Part shown: piece after piece, positions 55,159 to 63,829 of the stretch
Position numbering within the stretch: position 1 is the first letter of the stretch
How the letters are laid out: each line of letters opens with the position of its first letter
Assembly: GCA_938045805.1 (NCBI GenBank)
Contig: CALIBL010000009.1
Span: forward strand, 33,418 to 97,417
Direction: 5' to 3'
DNA: 64,000 nt
Origin: an uncultured Rubripirellula sp.
GTDB lineage: Bacteria > Planctomycetota > Planctomycetia > Pirellulales > Pirellulaceae
Made by a program: the position numbers and the translations under genes
Notes under the pieces: generated by a model
Told to the model about the DNA's origin: nothing
The model's input: the letters and a program-made list of their open reading frames with translations, nothing else
The model's database searches: none

Positions 55159-56192
55159 AGCGACTTCTCCGGTAGGGGTGAAATGGTTTTTCCAAGGATT
55201 TCGGCCAATTGCCGCATTTGGACAACGAGCTCAGCATATTGTTCAGGTAGTAGCGCCTGCGGGCCATCGCTCTTGGCGACTTCAGGACAGTCATGCACTT
55301 CGATATGCACGCCATCTGCCCCAGCCGCTAAACCGGCCATTGCGCAGGCAGGGATGAGATCCGGTCTTCCCGTTGCATGAGAAGGATCCACAATCACAGG
55401 CAAATGAGTCAGGGTATGTAGTAAAGGAACTGCCGCAACGTCAAACACATTGCGGGTGGCGGGGTCAAATCCCTTAATCCCACGTTCACAGAGGATCACA
55501 TTCGGATTGCCGTGGGACAGAATGTACTCGGCGCACATTAATAAATCATTCGCGGTGGCACTCATACCTCTCTTGAGAAGCACTGGCCGATGCGACTTAC
55601 CAACCTCTGTGAGGAGGACAAAGTTCTGCATATTACGAGCACCCACCTGCAGCATGTCGGCATACTCAGCGACAGTCTCCACCAAACGAGGATCGGTGAC
55701 TTCGGTCACCACTGGTATCTCAAAAGCATCGCCAACCTCGCGAAGCAGTTTCAGTCCCTCTTCTCCCATACCTTGGTAGGCGTATGGACTGGTTCGTGGC
55801 TTGTAGGCTCCACCGCGAAAAATATTTGCTCCGGACTCACAGACCGATTCCGCAATGCGGAACATGCGATCACGATCTTCAACACTACAGGGTCCAGCAA
55901 TCATTCCGAGCTGGCCACCACCGACTTTCACGCCGGCAACTTCAATCACGCTCGGCTCAGGGTGGGCATCGCGCGAGGCAAGTTTGTAGGCAGGAAGAAC
56001 CGGAACCACGCTGGCAACACCAGGAATCGCCCGCATAGAATCCTCTCTGAGTTGGTCCTCATCACCAATAATTCCGACAATTGTGCGGTGGGTTCCACGA
56101 CTGAGGTGGTGCTGGAGCCCCATCTCCTCGACGCGTGCCAAGACGTGTTCGATTTGCTCCTCAGTAGCGCTACTCTTCAGAATCAGAATCAC
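55155..56192 (-). CDS. aroF: 3-deoxy-7-phosphoheptulonate synthase (AroF, type I beta with regulatory-like N-terminus)
   Basis: About 345 residues. The N-terminal region ([20 protein letters not shown]) is the ferredoxin-like domain of the Thermotoga/Bacillus-type enzyme, which makes the enzyme sensitive to aromatic amino acids or prephenate. The barrel shows [32 protein letters not shown] and VDPSHATG. It condenses PEP and erythrose 4-phosphate at the entry of the shikimate pathway. The frame runs further up to a GTG at 56273, but homology-like sequence begins at the GTG at 56192; neither has a clear ribosome site. The stop overlaps the tpiA start. Confidence 0.9.
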   Translation of the reverse strand: MILILKSSATEEQIEHVLARVEEMGLQHHLSRGTHRTIVGIIGDEDQLREDSMRAIPGVASVVPVLPAYKLASRDAHPEPSVIEVAGVKVGGGQLGMIAGPCSVEDRDRMFRIAESVCESGANIFRGGAYKPRTSPYAYQGMGEEGLKLLREVGDAFEIPVVTEVTDPRLVETVAEYADMLQVGARNMQNFVLLTEVGKSHRPVLLKRGMSATANDLLMCAEYILSHGNPNVILCERGIKGFDPATRNVFDVAAVPLLHTLTHLPVIVDPSHATGRPDLIPACAMAGLAAGADGVHIEVHDCPEVAKSDGPQALLPEQYAELVVQMRQLAEILGKTISPLPEKSL

Positions 56193-56328
56193 GGATGTAT
56201 ACAAACGGTTAAAGGCGACAACACAAATGAAGTGGGAAGACGTGAAACCACAGCGAGCCGCGTAATTTATCACTTCGGGGATGATTTCGTCGAGCCCAGC
56301 GGTTGGAGATCAGCGAACTAGGGAAAAA

Positions 56329-57570
56329 TCAAGCAAACCCAGCCAACTCGCCCGCACGCTGAACCCGAGTGATACCAATCATATAAGCCGCTGTTCGCAG
56401 CGAAACGTTGTGCTGGTTGGCCGTCTGCCATACATTTTCAAACGCATCAATGAGCGTGTGCTCGAGCTCCCTTCGCACTCGATCCAGCTTCCAGCGGTAA
56501 TGCTGTCGATTCTGCACCCATTCAAAGTAACTCACGGTGACCCCTCCCGCATTGGCCAGAATGTCAGGAAGAATCGTGACCCCACGCTCGTGCAAAATTG
56601 AATCTGCAATCGGGTAGACCGGTCCGTTTGCCCCCTCCACGATCACCTTGGCTTGGATCTTCTCCGCGTTTTCCTCGGTAATAACCCCACCGACCGCCGC
56701 CGGAATCAATACATCAACATCTTCCAGTTCCAGTAGGGCGTCAGCCGGCAAAAGCTCGCAATCCTGATACCCCTCCAAGAGGCCACGAGGATGCTCTAAC
56801 TTGTGCTTGAGCAAAGCACGTACGTTCAGACCCGAGCCGAGGTAATACGTGCCCGAAATGTCGCTGACTGCGATGATCGGAAATTGGGCTTCATCTAAAA
56901 ATTTCGCAGCGTGGGCCCCCACATTGCCAAAACCTTGAATCGCGATGTTGGTCTCGTTGGCATTGCCCCCCAAACGCTTCATCAGTTTGTGAGTCAGCAA
57001 GCCAACGCCCCGACCTGTCGCCTCTTCGCGACCCTTCGCTCCGTACTCTTCAACTGGTTTCCCAGTAATCACCGAAGGATTGAACCCGTAGTATTTTTCC
57101 CACTGATTCCTGAACCATGCCATCACGCGATGGTCCGTTCCCATATCAGGGCCAGGAATATCTTTATCAGGACCGACAATTTCATGAATCTGGTCGACAA
57201 ATGCCCGCGTTAATTTCTCGACTTCTCGTGACGAAAGGGTATTCGGATCCACACCGATCCCGCCTTTAGCTCCACCAAATGGAAGGTTAGCCACCGCTGT
57301 CTTCCATGTCATCAGACTTGCCAATGCTCGCACTTCATCCAAGTCCACATTCGGGTGATAACGCAATCCTCCCTTCATCGGACCGCGGTACTTGTCATGC
57401 TGAACTCGAAAACCCACAAAATTCTCGAGCCGGCCACTGTCGCGTTCAATCGTAACCTGCACCTGCATTTCACGACTGGGCATCAGTAGTGATTGGCGAA
57501 TGTCGGAATCGATTCCTAGCTGATCCGCTGCAATCTCAAAAAACTTCGTCGTCGCCTCAAACGCCTTCAT
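56329..57570 (-). CDS. gdhA: Glutamate dehydrogenase
   Basis: 413 residues. Substrate- and catalysis-linked motifs: KGGLRYHPNVDLDEV, then LMTWKTAVANLPFGGAKGGI with the catalytic Lys, DIPGPDMGT, and the Rossmann fingerprint IQGFGNVGAHAAKF. It reversibly oxidises glutamate to 2-oxoglutarate and ammonium; length and segments fit the hexameric NAD- or dual-specificity class. ATG at 57570. It is the first gene of the run gdhA-aroF-tpiA-secG, but the 136-base gap to aroF may hold a separate promoter. Confidence 0.93.
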   Translation of the reverse strand: MKAFEATTKFFEIAADQLGIDSDIRQSLLMPSREMQVQVTIERDSGRLENFVGFRVQHDKYRGPMKGGLRYHPNVDLDEVRALASLMTWKTAVANLPFGGAKGGIGVDPNTLSSREVEKLTRAFVDQIHEIVGPDKDIPGPDMGTDHRVMAWFRNQWEKYYGFNPSVITGKPVEEYGAKGREEATGRGVGLLTHKLMKRLGGNANETNIAIQGFGNVGAHAAKFLDEAQFPIIAVSDISGTYYLGSGLNVRALLKHKLEHPRGLLEGYQDCELLPADALLELEDVDVLIPAAVGGVITEENAEKIQAKVIVEGANGPVYPIADSILHERGVTILPDILANAGGVTVSYFEWVQNRQHYRWKLDRVRRELEHTLIDAFENVWQTANQHNVSLRTAAYMIGITRVQRAGELAGFA

Positions 57571-57631
57571 GCTTCACCTCAATGATTTCATTCAATGAAT
57601 CGATAGGGTATCACATCATTATTGATTCGAA

Positions 57632-58366
57632 TCAACGTGGCTTCGCGCGCGTGATCCGATATGCCTTCTCCGCTAAGTCAAAAGCGTGATCGGTATTTGG
57701 ATCACTGGGCACTGCGCAAAAATAGTGGTCGTCGATACCCAGCAACCTTCGCCTGTGCTTTGACACGCCGGGATCTAAATCTAGAAAACTCTCCGCCAAT
57801 TCAAAGTCACGATCCCACAGGATTAATTCGGAGAGTTCATTGATCAACATTTCCCATACCGATAGCAGCTCACAATTCTCATCAGGCACAGCGAGATCAT
57901 CGTCACTTTCGAGCAAGTCATACCGACGATCGAAGCACGACAAATGAGCCGATAAAACCATCGCTCTCCACGTTTTCTTCGGAGGAGGTGCCGGATGCTT
58001 GGTGGGCTCGGATCGACACCCAGATGAATCGTTTAGTGGTTGCTTACCAAGGCGAATTTCGATCGCAACCTGATCACGCACCTCAACAAAAAGAGCCGCC
58101 ACCGTCGCATCAGTTAGTGCATTCAAAGGAAGCGGTTCGGGAGTCTCACACAATAAAAAACTTGCAACCTGGTGCAACTGAGCGATTCGCTGAGAAGGCG
58201 TGCAAGAATCGTAAATAACAATTCCAGTCGCACAATCACTCGCTTCTTCCTCAAAGTCGTCGTGAATTCGCACTAGAAGTGCTGAGACCATTTCATCTAT
58301 GGCTCGACCAACCAGCGCAGCTTCATCACCGACAAGCGTTCGATCACCGCGACTGGTGTGCCACAT
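57632..58366 (-). CDS. Conserved-looking cytoplasmic protein of unknown function
   Basis: 244 residues from ATG 58366, preceded by AGGGGGCGGTG. The sequence has no signal peptide or transmembrane segment and is acidic. Two regions are distinctive: LVGRAIDEMVSALLVRIHDDF in the first quarter and SVWEMLINELSELILWDRDFELAES in the second half. Near the end comes GIDDHYFCAVPSDP. I do not recognise a family. It is transcribed in the same direction as gdhA, and just upstream of it. Confidence 0.68.
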   Translation of the reverse strand: MWHTSRGDRTLVGDEAALVGRAIDEMVSALLVRIHDDFEEEASDCATGIVIYDSCTPSQRIAQLHQVASFLLCETPEPLPLNALTDATVAALFVEVRDQVAIEIRLGKQPLNDSSGCRSEPTKHPAPPPKKTWRAMVLSAHLSCFDRRYDLLESDDDLAVPDENCELLSVWEMLINELSELILWDRDFELAESFLDLDPGVSKHRRRLLGIDDHYFCAVPSDPNTDHAFDLAEKAYRITRAKPR

Positions 58367-58727
58367 CACCGCCCCCTAAGTGGTTGATACACGCCGGAGT
58401 CGACCCTTAGTCAGCTTGAACTCGATCCCGCGTTGACAGCCATCATCATAGCTACTGGACAAACAATTACAGCCCAATCGAGATGCGCGAACGACAGATT
58501 TTGAACGATTAAAAACACTGAAAAATCAACGGGATCGGCAACATTTACCTTGACGTTAACCCTTCACACACTCAACGTTCACAGTAACTATCAAAGCAAA
58601 ATGCTTCTTATTTCCGAATCGACAATTTTGCTTCGAGCAACAAAAACGTGCGCACTGAACGAGGGAAAAGTAAGAACGAAGAAACCGTTCTTGAAGAGAA
58701 CATGCTTTGCAGGCTTGTTAACTGCGG
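58367..58727. other. Intergenic region
   Basis: About 360 A+T-rich bases between two minus-strand genes. It should include the promoter of the unknown gene below 58366. I see no gene, RNA or clear terminator hairpin. Confidence 0.5.
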
Positions 58728-60059
58728 TTACTTCGCAGTTTCATCCCGTGTCACCACCGGTAATCCGACCGATGCAGAAGAAAGATGATCACTGACTGAG
58801 CTTTGGTCAAACACCTGATCTGGGTCGCGGTACTTCGCTTGATCAAAATGCTTACCGTAGGTTCCAAAATCGTTGAACGCATATCGCTTGGCCCAGCGAT
58901 AAACCAAACTACGTTCGGGGATCTCATCGCCGGGCTGGAACTGACTTCTCCTCGGTGTCACCCGACGCAATTCCTCCAAGACTCCTCCGCGAGCGGTTGT
59001 GTCACGAGCGTCATGCTTCTCCGCAAGTTCAACCAATAAATCCGGTCGCTCCATGATCACGCAACCTCGCGTGTTTTGCGCGGTTAGCTCCCTAAAGTCT
59101 CGCAAGAATCCAGATTCATTGAACGTCTCAGCCAATGGCTTTGTGTCATGAATCGACTCTTTAGCGAGTTGAATCACCGGACATGGCTCAAGGTCACCCC
59201 ACGGGCTTACGTGGTGGGTAAATCCAGTTGCGGCGGGGCAGAGAGCATTCCCAGCGTCGTCGTGATAGGCATCAATCACGATAATCGGCTTGGTCGCGCG
59301 AGTATCGACCACAAACTGCCGAACTCTCCGCTGCTGCTCACTGGTTAAAGCAAGCTGTGGATTCGGTTCAGGCCCAACTGGCCGGTAGATGTGGTACCAG
59401 CAATACATCACACCCATCTCGATCAAACGATCCACCCAAGCATCTTGCACAAGGTCATCCAAGTTCGACTGACACACACTCGTGCAAACCCCCACCAACA
59501 ACTTGTGACGCAAAGCCGTCTCAAGCCCCTTCATGGTTTGATTCAGGACACCGTCACGCCCGCGACGCGTGTCACTGATGATCTCAGTGCCTTCAACACT
59601 AATTAGCGGAGTCACATTTCCTAACTCTCTCAGTCTCGCCGCCACCTCATCGGTTATGAAGTGCCCGTTGGTGAAAACTTGAAAGTAAACATCACGGTTG
59701 GCTTCAAAAATCTTAAGCAGATCTTTGTGCATAAACGGCTCGCCACCGAGAATCCCAAAGAAACTGTTGCCCATCGCCTTGGCTTGCGCAATGGTTCGGT
59801 TAGCAGCGTCGACTTCGATCCGATGCTGCTTGGCACCCACATCCACCCAGCATCCTTGGCAGCGCAGATTACAGCTATTGATTACCGACAGGTAAAGAAA
59901 TGGGGGAAAGAACTCGCCACGTTTCAGTCGGCGTTTGTGCTGATGCACACTCCACAGTCCCCGCACACCGAGAGTCCAAGCGGCTTTGAAAAGCAAACGC
60001 TTATCCGTCTCAGCAACCAGTCGGCGAGCAAGGCTAAAATACATCGGTTCTATCACCAT
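58728..60059 (-). CDS. Radical SAM protein of unknown substrate
   Basis: 443 residues. The radical SAM cluster motif is CNLRCQGC (Cys63, Cys67, Cys70), followed by the SAM-binding GGEP motif in GILGGEPFMHK. Further Cys residues near the C-terminal part (ALCPAATG, EPCPV, RGCVIMER) look like an auxiliary Fe-S cluster of SPASM type. The N-terminal 50 residues are basic and helical. Family members modify peptides, lipids or cofactors; I cannot say which. It does not resemble the hopanoid HpnH form in its cluster setting. No obvious precursor peptide gene is adjacent. ATG 60059 is well placed. Confidence 0.82.
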   Translation of the reverse strand: MVIEPMYFSLARRLVAETDKRLLFKAAWTLGVRGLWSVHQHKRRLKRGEFFPPFLYLSVINSCNLRCQGCWVDVGAKQHRIEVDAANRTIAQAKAMGNSFFGILGGEPFMHKDLLKIFEANRDVYFQVFTNGHFITDEVAARLRELGNVTPLISVEGTEIISDTRRGRDGVLNQTMKGLETALRHKLLVGVCTSVCQSNLDDLVQDAWVDRLIEMGVMYCWYHIYRPVGPEPNPQLALTSEQQRRVRQFVVDTRATKPIIVIDAYHDDAGNALCPAATGFTHHVSPWGDLEPCPVIQLAKESIHDTKPLAETFNESGFLRDFRELTAQNTRGCVIMERPDLLVELAEKHDARDTTARGGVLEELRRVTPRRSQFQPGDEIPERSLVYRWAKRYAFNDFGTYGKHFDQAKYRDPDQVFDQSSVSDHLSSASVGLPVVTRDETAK

Positions 60060-60425
60060 TTTTTCGAACTACGGGTCGAGCCGCTGTCTGAGCCCGAGCG
60101 TTCTTCCGAATCACCCCGAGCGTCACGGACGGTTCCCCAGCAAAATCACGAACCTATCACAGGCTATTTCATTATGGCAGACTCAATGTTTTGAGATAGC
60201 ACCTGATTTTCTTTTCTTCTTGCGCTCGGCAGTATCATTGGTTCGGCTTGGTTGTTCATTTTTACAGCAACTGAGCCAACAGCTCATTGAATGAGTCGTG
60301 GATGCGGGCAAGCACATCTATCAGATAAACCTAAAAAAAGACCGGCGATTGCCACCTAAAGGCAACCGCCGGTTCATTCGATCGGTTTTTCAATCATTTA
60401 TAAGCGTGATTGAAACAGCATTCGC
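60060..60425. other. Intergenic region with a terminator
   Basis: About 365 bases between two minus-strand genes. It holds the terminator of the YHS-like gene (60333-60373); the rest should contain the radical SAM gene promoter and shows nothing else. Confidence 0.55.
60333..60373 (-). terminator. Intrinsic terminator of the YHS-like gene
   Basis: Arms at 60341-60353 and 60361-60373 (accggcgattgcc and ggcaaccgccggt) form a 13-pair stem with one wobble and a 7-base loop. On the minus strand it is followed by seven T (60333-60339). It lies about 50 bases after the stop of the gene ending at 60426. Confidence 0.9.
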
Positions 60426-60863
60426 TTACTTCTTTGCAAAAGCTTTCTTGAAAGCCTTGTCGTTGAAAACCAACTTCATCTTTGCAGCATCATCTGAAGC
60501 GCTGGTGAACTTGCCTTTGCAGTTGTTGCAGCAGAATGCAACCTTGGTGCCAGCGAGCTCGACTGCTGTGCTTTCATTCAAATCGCCACCGCTAAATGGG
60601 CAAGCTTTTTGAGCGAATTGCTTGGTCGCTACCAATTGATGGTTTGCCTTCTCTGCAAACTTTGCGGTGTTCGCGGTGAACTTGCCAACGCAACCGCCGC
60701 AGCACATGTAAACTTTGCCGCCCTTGTAATCAACTGCCTTGGATGCATTGGCAGCCTTCGGTGCAACGACGCATTTGACGCCTTCAAGATTGACTTCAGC
60801 AGCAACGACGGTGGCCGCTGCAATAAGTAGAACGGCGAGGCCGCTAACAGCTTTCTTAATCAT
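60426..60863 (-). CDS. Exported tandem YHS-like cysteine protein
   Basis: 145 residues. The signal peptide is MIKKAVSGLAVLLIAAATVVAA, cleaved before EVNLEGV. Two copies of a YHS/TRASH-like motif follow: KCVVAPKAAN with VYMCCGGCVGKF, then KACPFSGGD with VAFCCNNCKGKF. Each has CCxxC and a lone upstream Cys, suggesting metal (copper, zinc or iron) binding outside the cytoplasm. The last 30 residues are lysine-rich. ATG 60863 is preferred over ATG 60878 because it gives a standard signal peptide and has GGGGA upstream. A strong terminator lies just downstream, pointing to a single-gene, possibly highly expressed unit. Confidence 0.84.
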   Translation of the reverse strand: MIKKAVSGLAVLLIAAATVVAAEVNLEGVKCVVAPKAANASKAVDYKGGKVYMCCGGCVGKFTANTAKFAEKANHQLVATKQFAQKACPFSGGDLNESTAVELAGTKVAFCCNNCKGKFTSASDDAAKMKLVFNDKAFKKAFAKK

Positions 60864-60990
60864 CAGAAAAATCCCCATGGGAAAGAGTTGTACAACGCAC
60901 GTTGGAATCGAATTGAATTCATTTTCACCGGTACGAATCGTTTTCGGCAGGAACAGATCTCGCTGCTCCGTATTTCTGTGCCATTCTAGT

Positions 60991-61542
60991 TTAGCGATTT
61001 GGCAACTCCAAAAGCATCCCTAGGTAGCTTCGGTTCTCTTTTTTTTCTAGTCCCAGCCGAATTCCCTGACTTTTGATCATCTCCCGGGTGGTTTCGACTA
61101 AGGAGACATCGGCGATCACCCGCTCGATTTCGGCGAAACAGCCAAGGGATTCGACTTGATCGATCACCAAAGTAATCTCGGTTTCCCCGAGGAAAAAAAC
61201 TCTTCTTGTCTTACGCACCGTGGCAACTTCTTCAAAACCGAGTAGATCCAACAAGGCCATCATTTGACTTCCATCGCTATCTCCAGGATCCAACCGCCAC
61301 TCCAACTCTTCTCGCGCCTTCACATTGCCCGGCAGTTTTGGTCCTTTGTAGGTAACCTTTGGGATGTCATTGACTCGGCGAATGCGTAATGCCTCACCCG
61401 TTTCGCGAAAGTCGCGAGAGGGATGTGCGTAATAGGTGTCGACATGAGACTCCTGATCCTGCTCCGATGCGCCGATCTGTTCAAGTTGATCGATGAGTCG
61501 CGATTCATCGTCTACGCGGTATTTCTGCTCGATCTCCAACAC
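60991..61542 (-). CDS. CYTH-domain protein (class IV adenylate cyclase type)
   Basis: 183 residues. The CYTH signature ExExK is EIEQKY at the N-terminus; also conserved are RDFRETGEALRIRR, VTYKGPK, REELEWRL, VVIDQVE-like LVIDQVESLGCFAEIE and the final NRSYLGMLLE. The family includes class IV adenylate cyclase (CyaB) and thiamine- or tripolyphosphatases; motifs here fit CyaB most closely but do not settle the reaction. The GTG at 61542 has GGAGAGGAG nine bases upstream. It follows thiE by 48 bases, so thiamine-related phosphatase activity is also worth considering. Confidence 0.85.
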   Translation of the reverse strand: MLEIEQKYRVDDESRLIDQLEQIGASEQDQESHVDTYYAHPSRDFRETGEALRIRRVNDIPKVTYKGPKLPGNVKAREELEWRLDPGDSDGSQMMALLDLLGFEEVATVRKTRRVFFLGETEITLVIDQVESLGCFAEIERVIADVSLVETTREMIKSQGIRLGLEKKENRSYLGMLLELPNR

Positions 61543-61590
61543 ACCTGACTCCTCTCCAATAAAATCCTCGCTGCCTATGGTTTAACTCAC

Positions 61591-62703
61591 TCAACCAATC
61601 AGATCGCTACGGTTCGGTTTCAACCCAATCAACGACTGGGCAGCCCTAATGGAAGCGTCTTGGAGCATTACCTTCATCTCAGTTGCGGTTCTTCTGGGAT
61701 CTTCGGAAGCTTGAATAACATTGGCGACGGCAACACGCGTAAATCCAGATTGGATCACTTTGGGTAAAGTCGTAAGGTCGATTCCACCAATAGCGAACGC
61801 GGGCAATTTAATTTTGGCTGCAACTTGCTGAAGTAAATCAACGCCGACGAACTGATCAAATTGCTTCGTTTGACTTGGGAAGACAGGCCCGCATCCGATG
61901 TAGTCAGCACCATCTTCAGCAGCCTGCTTGGCTTCATCGAGATGATGCGTTGAAACACCAATCAAACGATTTGGCCCTAATATTTTCCTTGCATCTGAAA
62001 CAGGAAGCTCATCCTGCCCAACATGAACTCCATCAGCATCAGCCGCTAAAGCTATATCCGCTCGATCATTAACAATGAATAGTTTCTCGGCATCCCGTGC
62101 AATTGCCACTCCGATTTTGGCCCGACGCAACAACGCTCGATCGCTAAGACTGCGATCTCTGAGCTGAAAAATATCGACCTCCGTGTTGATCAATTCCGTC
62201 ATCTTCTTTTCAAATTGTTGTTCCGAAACCGAACCATCAATCAGAACGTATAGCAGGGCGTCCTGTAGGTCGCTTTTGATGGATTTTCTCGTGAGTGCCA
62301 ACTCGAGACCCGCACACTCGGTGTAAGCACGGTAGCGAACCTGCTCGAATTGCTTAGCCACGACAGAATCGACCACCTTACTGTATTCCTCGAGTACTCT
62401 TAGGGACTGCTGTACCCTTGCCGAGGCGGCAACGACGACCGATCGAAGATCCTGTCGTGTGTACTCAGTGTCTACCTCGATCTCGGTTCCAACATCGGAA
62501 GTCGTATCTCGTGATCGCAGTAACGACTCTCTGGAGATTGGCTGTGCAGCCTCGGTCAGGTCGTGACGTAATTGCTTAAAGCGTTCCGACCGCAAGGCAT
62601 CGTTCAAGACGAATCGCGCAGCTTCCTCTAGCGTCCGAAAGCCTTCATTCACGCGATTCAGCGAAGCATCTAGGACTCGAAAGATGGAATCAGATTCATC
62701 CAT
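61591..62703 (-). CDS. thiE: Thiamine-phosphate synthase with N-terminal extension
   Basis: 370 residues, longer than ordinary ThiE (about 210). Residues about 150-355 are the ThiE barrel: FQLRDRSLSDR, VNDRADIALAADADGVHVGQDELP (in parts), GVSTHHLDEA, YIGCGPVFPSQTK and AIGGIDL. The first 145 residues form a helical domain (LNRVNEGFRTLEEAARFVLND, RVQQSLRVLEEYSK) like that of cyanobacterial-type long ThiE. The enzyme joins HMP-PP and thiazole phosphate to make thiamine phosphate. ATG 62703; divergent from the SGNH hydrolase gene, followed by the CYTH gene. Confidence 0.92.
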   Translation of the reverse strand: MDESDSIFRVLDASLNRVNEGFRTLEEAARFVLNDALRSERFKQLRHDLTEAAQPISRESLLRSRDTTSDVGTEIEVDTEYTRQDLRSVVVAASARVQQSLRVLEEYSKVVDSVVAKQFEQVRYRAYTECAGLELALTRKSIKSDLQDALLYVLIDGSVSEQQFEKKMTELINTEVDIFQLRDRSLSDRALLRRAKIGVAIARDAEKLFIVNDRADIALAADADGVHVGQDELPVSDARKILGPNRLIGVSTHHLDEAKQAAEDGADYIGCGPVFPSQTKQFDQFVGVDLLQQVAAKIKLPAFAIGGIDLTTLPKVIQSGFTRVAVANVIQASEDPRRTATEMKVMLQDASIRAAQSLIGLKPNRSDLIG

Positions 62704-62776
62704 AGTTTCAGTCTTTAACAGGTAAAAGTAAGATTTTAATGTCAGAGTCTCTCAAAATTTAACCTTTAACTCGCAA

Positions 62777-63574
62777 ATGGGCACCAACATGAAGAATCTC
62801 TTCATCGGCAAAATCTTAACGATTACCCTTCTCAGCTATATTTTCACCGGACAAAGCGAGGCGCAAAACGTCCCGGAATTAACCCCAAGAGCTCCGACCA
62901 TTCAACCTCGAGCCGGCCAGACCAAGAAGCCGCAACCGGCGCGAACAGCCCGCAAAGTGAATCCTGCATACCAAAATCCAGAAAATCCAGATCCCAAACT
63001 TCCCAATGTTCTGATCATCGGAGACTCAATCTCTATCGGCTACATGGTTCCGTTGCGAGAGAAACTCAAAGGCATTGCCAACGTTTACAGGCCTCAAACC
63101 AACTGCGGCCCCTCAAGCAAAGGACTTGAGGAAATAGATGCTTGGCTTGGAGATCGGCATTGGAGCTTGATTCAGATGAATCACGGACTACACGATTTGA
63201 AGTATATGGGCCCCCAAGGACAAAACCTTGCTAACCCAAAGGTGGATTCAAGTCATCAGCAGATCCCGCCTGATCAGTATGCAAAGAACCTCAATGAACT
63301 CGCTTTGCGAGTCAAGAAAACCGGAGCCGCCATCATCTGGTGCGAAACCACACCCGTTCCCGAGGGAGCAGCGGGTAGGGTCGTAGGTGATAGCAAAAAA
63401 TACAACGCGATTGCCAAGAAGGTCATGTCGGAGCACGGCATCAAAACCAATGGGCTATTTGATTTCGCGAGCAACAATGTTCCGACTCGAGAGGCCAACG
63501 TGCACTACACCCCGGAAAACAGCGAAAAGCTCGCTGACTATGTAGCCGGTGTCATCAAAGAAAACTTGAAATAA
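62777..63574 (+). CDS. Secreted SGNH/GDSL-type hydrolase
   Basis: 265 residues. A signal peptide (LFIGKILTITLLSYIFTGQSEA) is followed by a Pro/Arg-rich linker (PTIQPRAGQTKKPQPARTAR). The SGNH domain begins with VLIIGDSISIGY, holding the nucleophile Ser; block III is NHGLHDL, and the catalytic His is in NVHYTPENS, with the usual Asp replaced by a variable loop. Members remove acyl groups from carbohydrates or lipids. The first ATG (62777) is given; ATG 62789 gives a more standard signal peptide. A 73-base gap to thiE must hold both promoters. Confidence 0.84.
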   Translation: MGTNMKNLFIGKILTITLLSYIFTGQSEAQNVPELTPRAPTIQPRAGQTKKPQPARTARKVNPAYQNPENPDPKLPNVLIIGDSISIGYMVPLREKLKGIANVYRPQTNCGPSSKGLEEIDAWLGDRHWSLIQMNHGLHDLKYMGPQGQNLANPKVDSSHQQIPPDQYAKNLNELALRVKKTGAAIIWCETTPVPEGAAGRVVGDSKKYNAIAKKVMSEHGIKTNGLFDFASNNVPTREANVHYTPENSEKLADYVAGVIKENLK

Positions 63575-63711
63575 GAGAAGACTGTTGGGCAGACAGTAGC
63601 GATCTAGATCGTTATCTCGCCGGACCGCGCTGGGTTGCGTTTGCCGTTAGGTAGCTAGTCGAACCGAACGAAAGCCGCTACTGTTACCCCACAGATTTGG
63701 CAAGTCTCCAA

Positions 63712-63742
63712 GTTGCAGAGCGAGAACGATCGACTCTGCAAC
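63712..63742. repeat. Perfect 9-base dyad upstream of tRNA-Arg
   Basis: Arms gttgcagag (63712-63720) and ctctgcaac (63734-63742) with a 13-base loop, ending 14 bases before the tRNA gene. No U-tract. It could be a weak terminator, a regulatory site or part of a mobile-element end. Confidence 0.45.
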
Positions 63743-63756
63743 CTACCGTTAGCATC

Positions 63757-63829
63757 GCCCGCGTAGCTCAGGGGATAGAGCACCGCTTTCCTAAAGCGGG
63801 TGTCGGAGGTTCGAATCCTCCCGTGGGTG
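63757..63829 (+). tRNA. tRNA-Arg (anticodon CCU)
   Basis: All arms fold: acceptor 63757-63763 with 63822-63828 (two G-U pairs), D-stem GCTC 63766-63769 with 63778-63781, anticodon stem CCGCT/AGCGG around loop TTCCTAA with anticodon CCT at 63790-63792, and T-arm GGAGG-TTCGAAT-CCTCC at 63805-63821. The discriminator is G63829 and CCA is not encoded. It reads AGG codons. Confidence 0.95.

Noticed and set aside
55590..56321. 243-codon plus-strand frame antisense to aroF
   Set aside because: The aroF frame has all catalytic motifs; the antisense frame has none.
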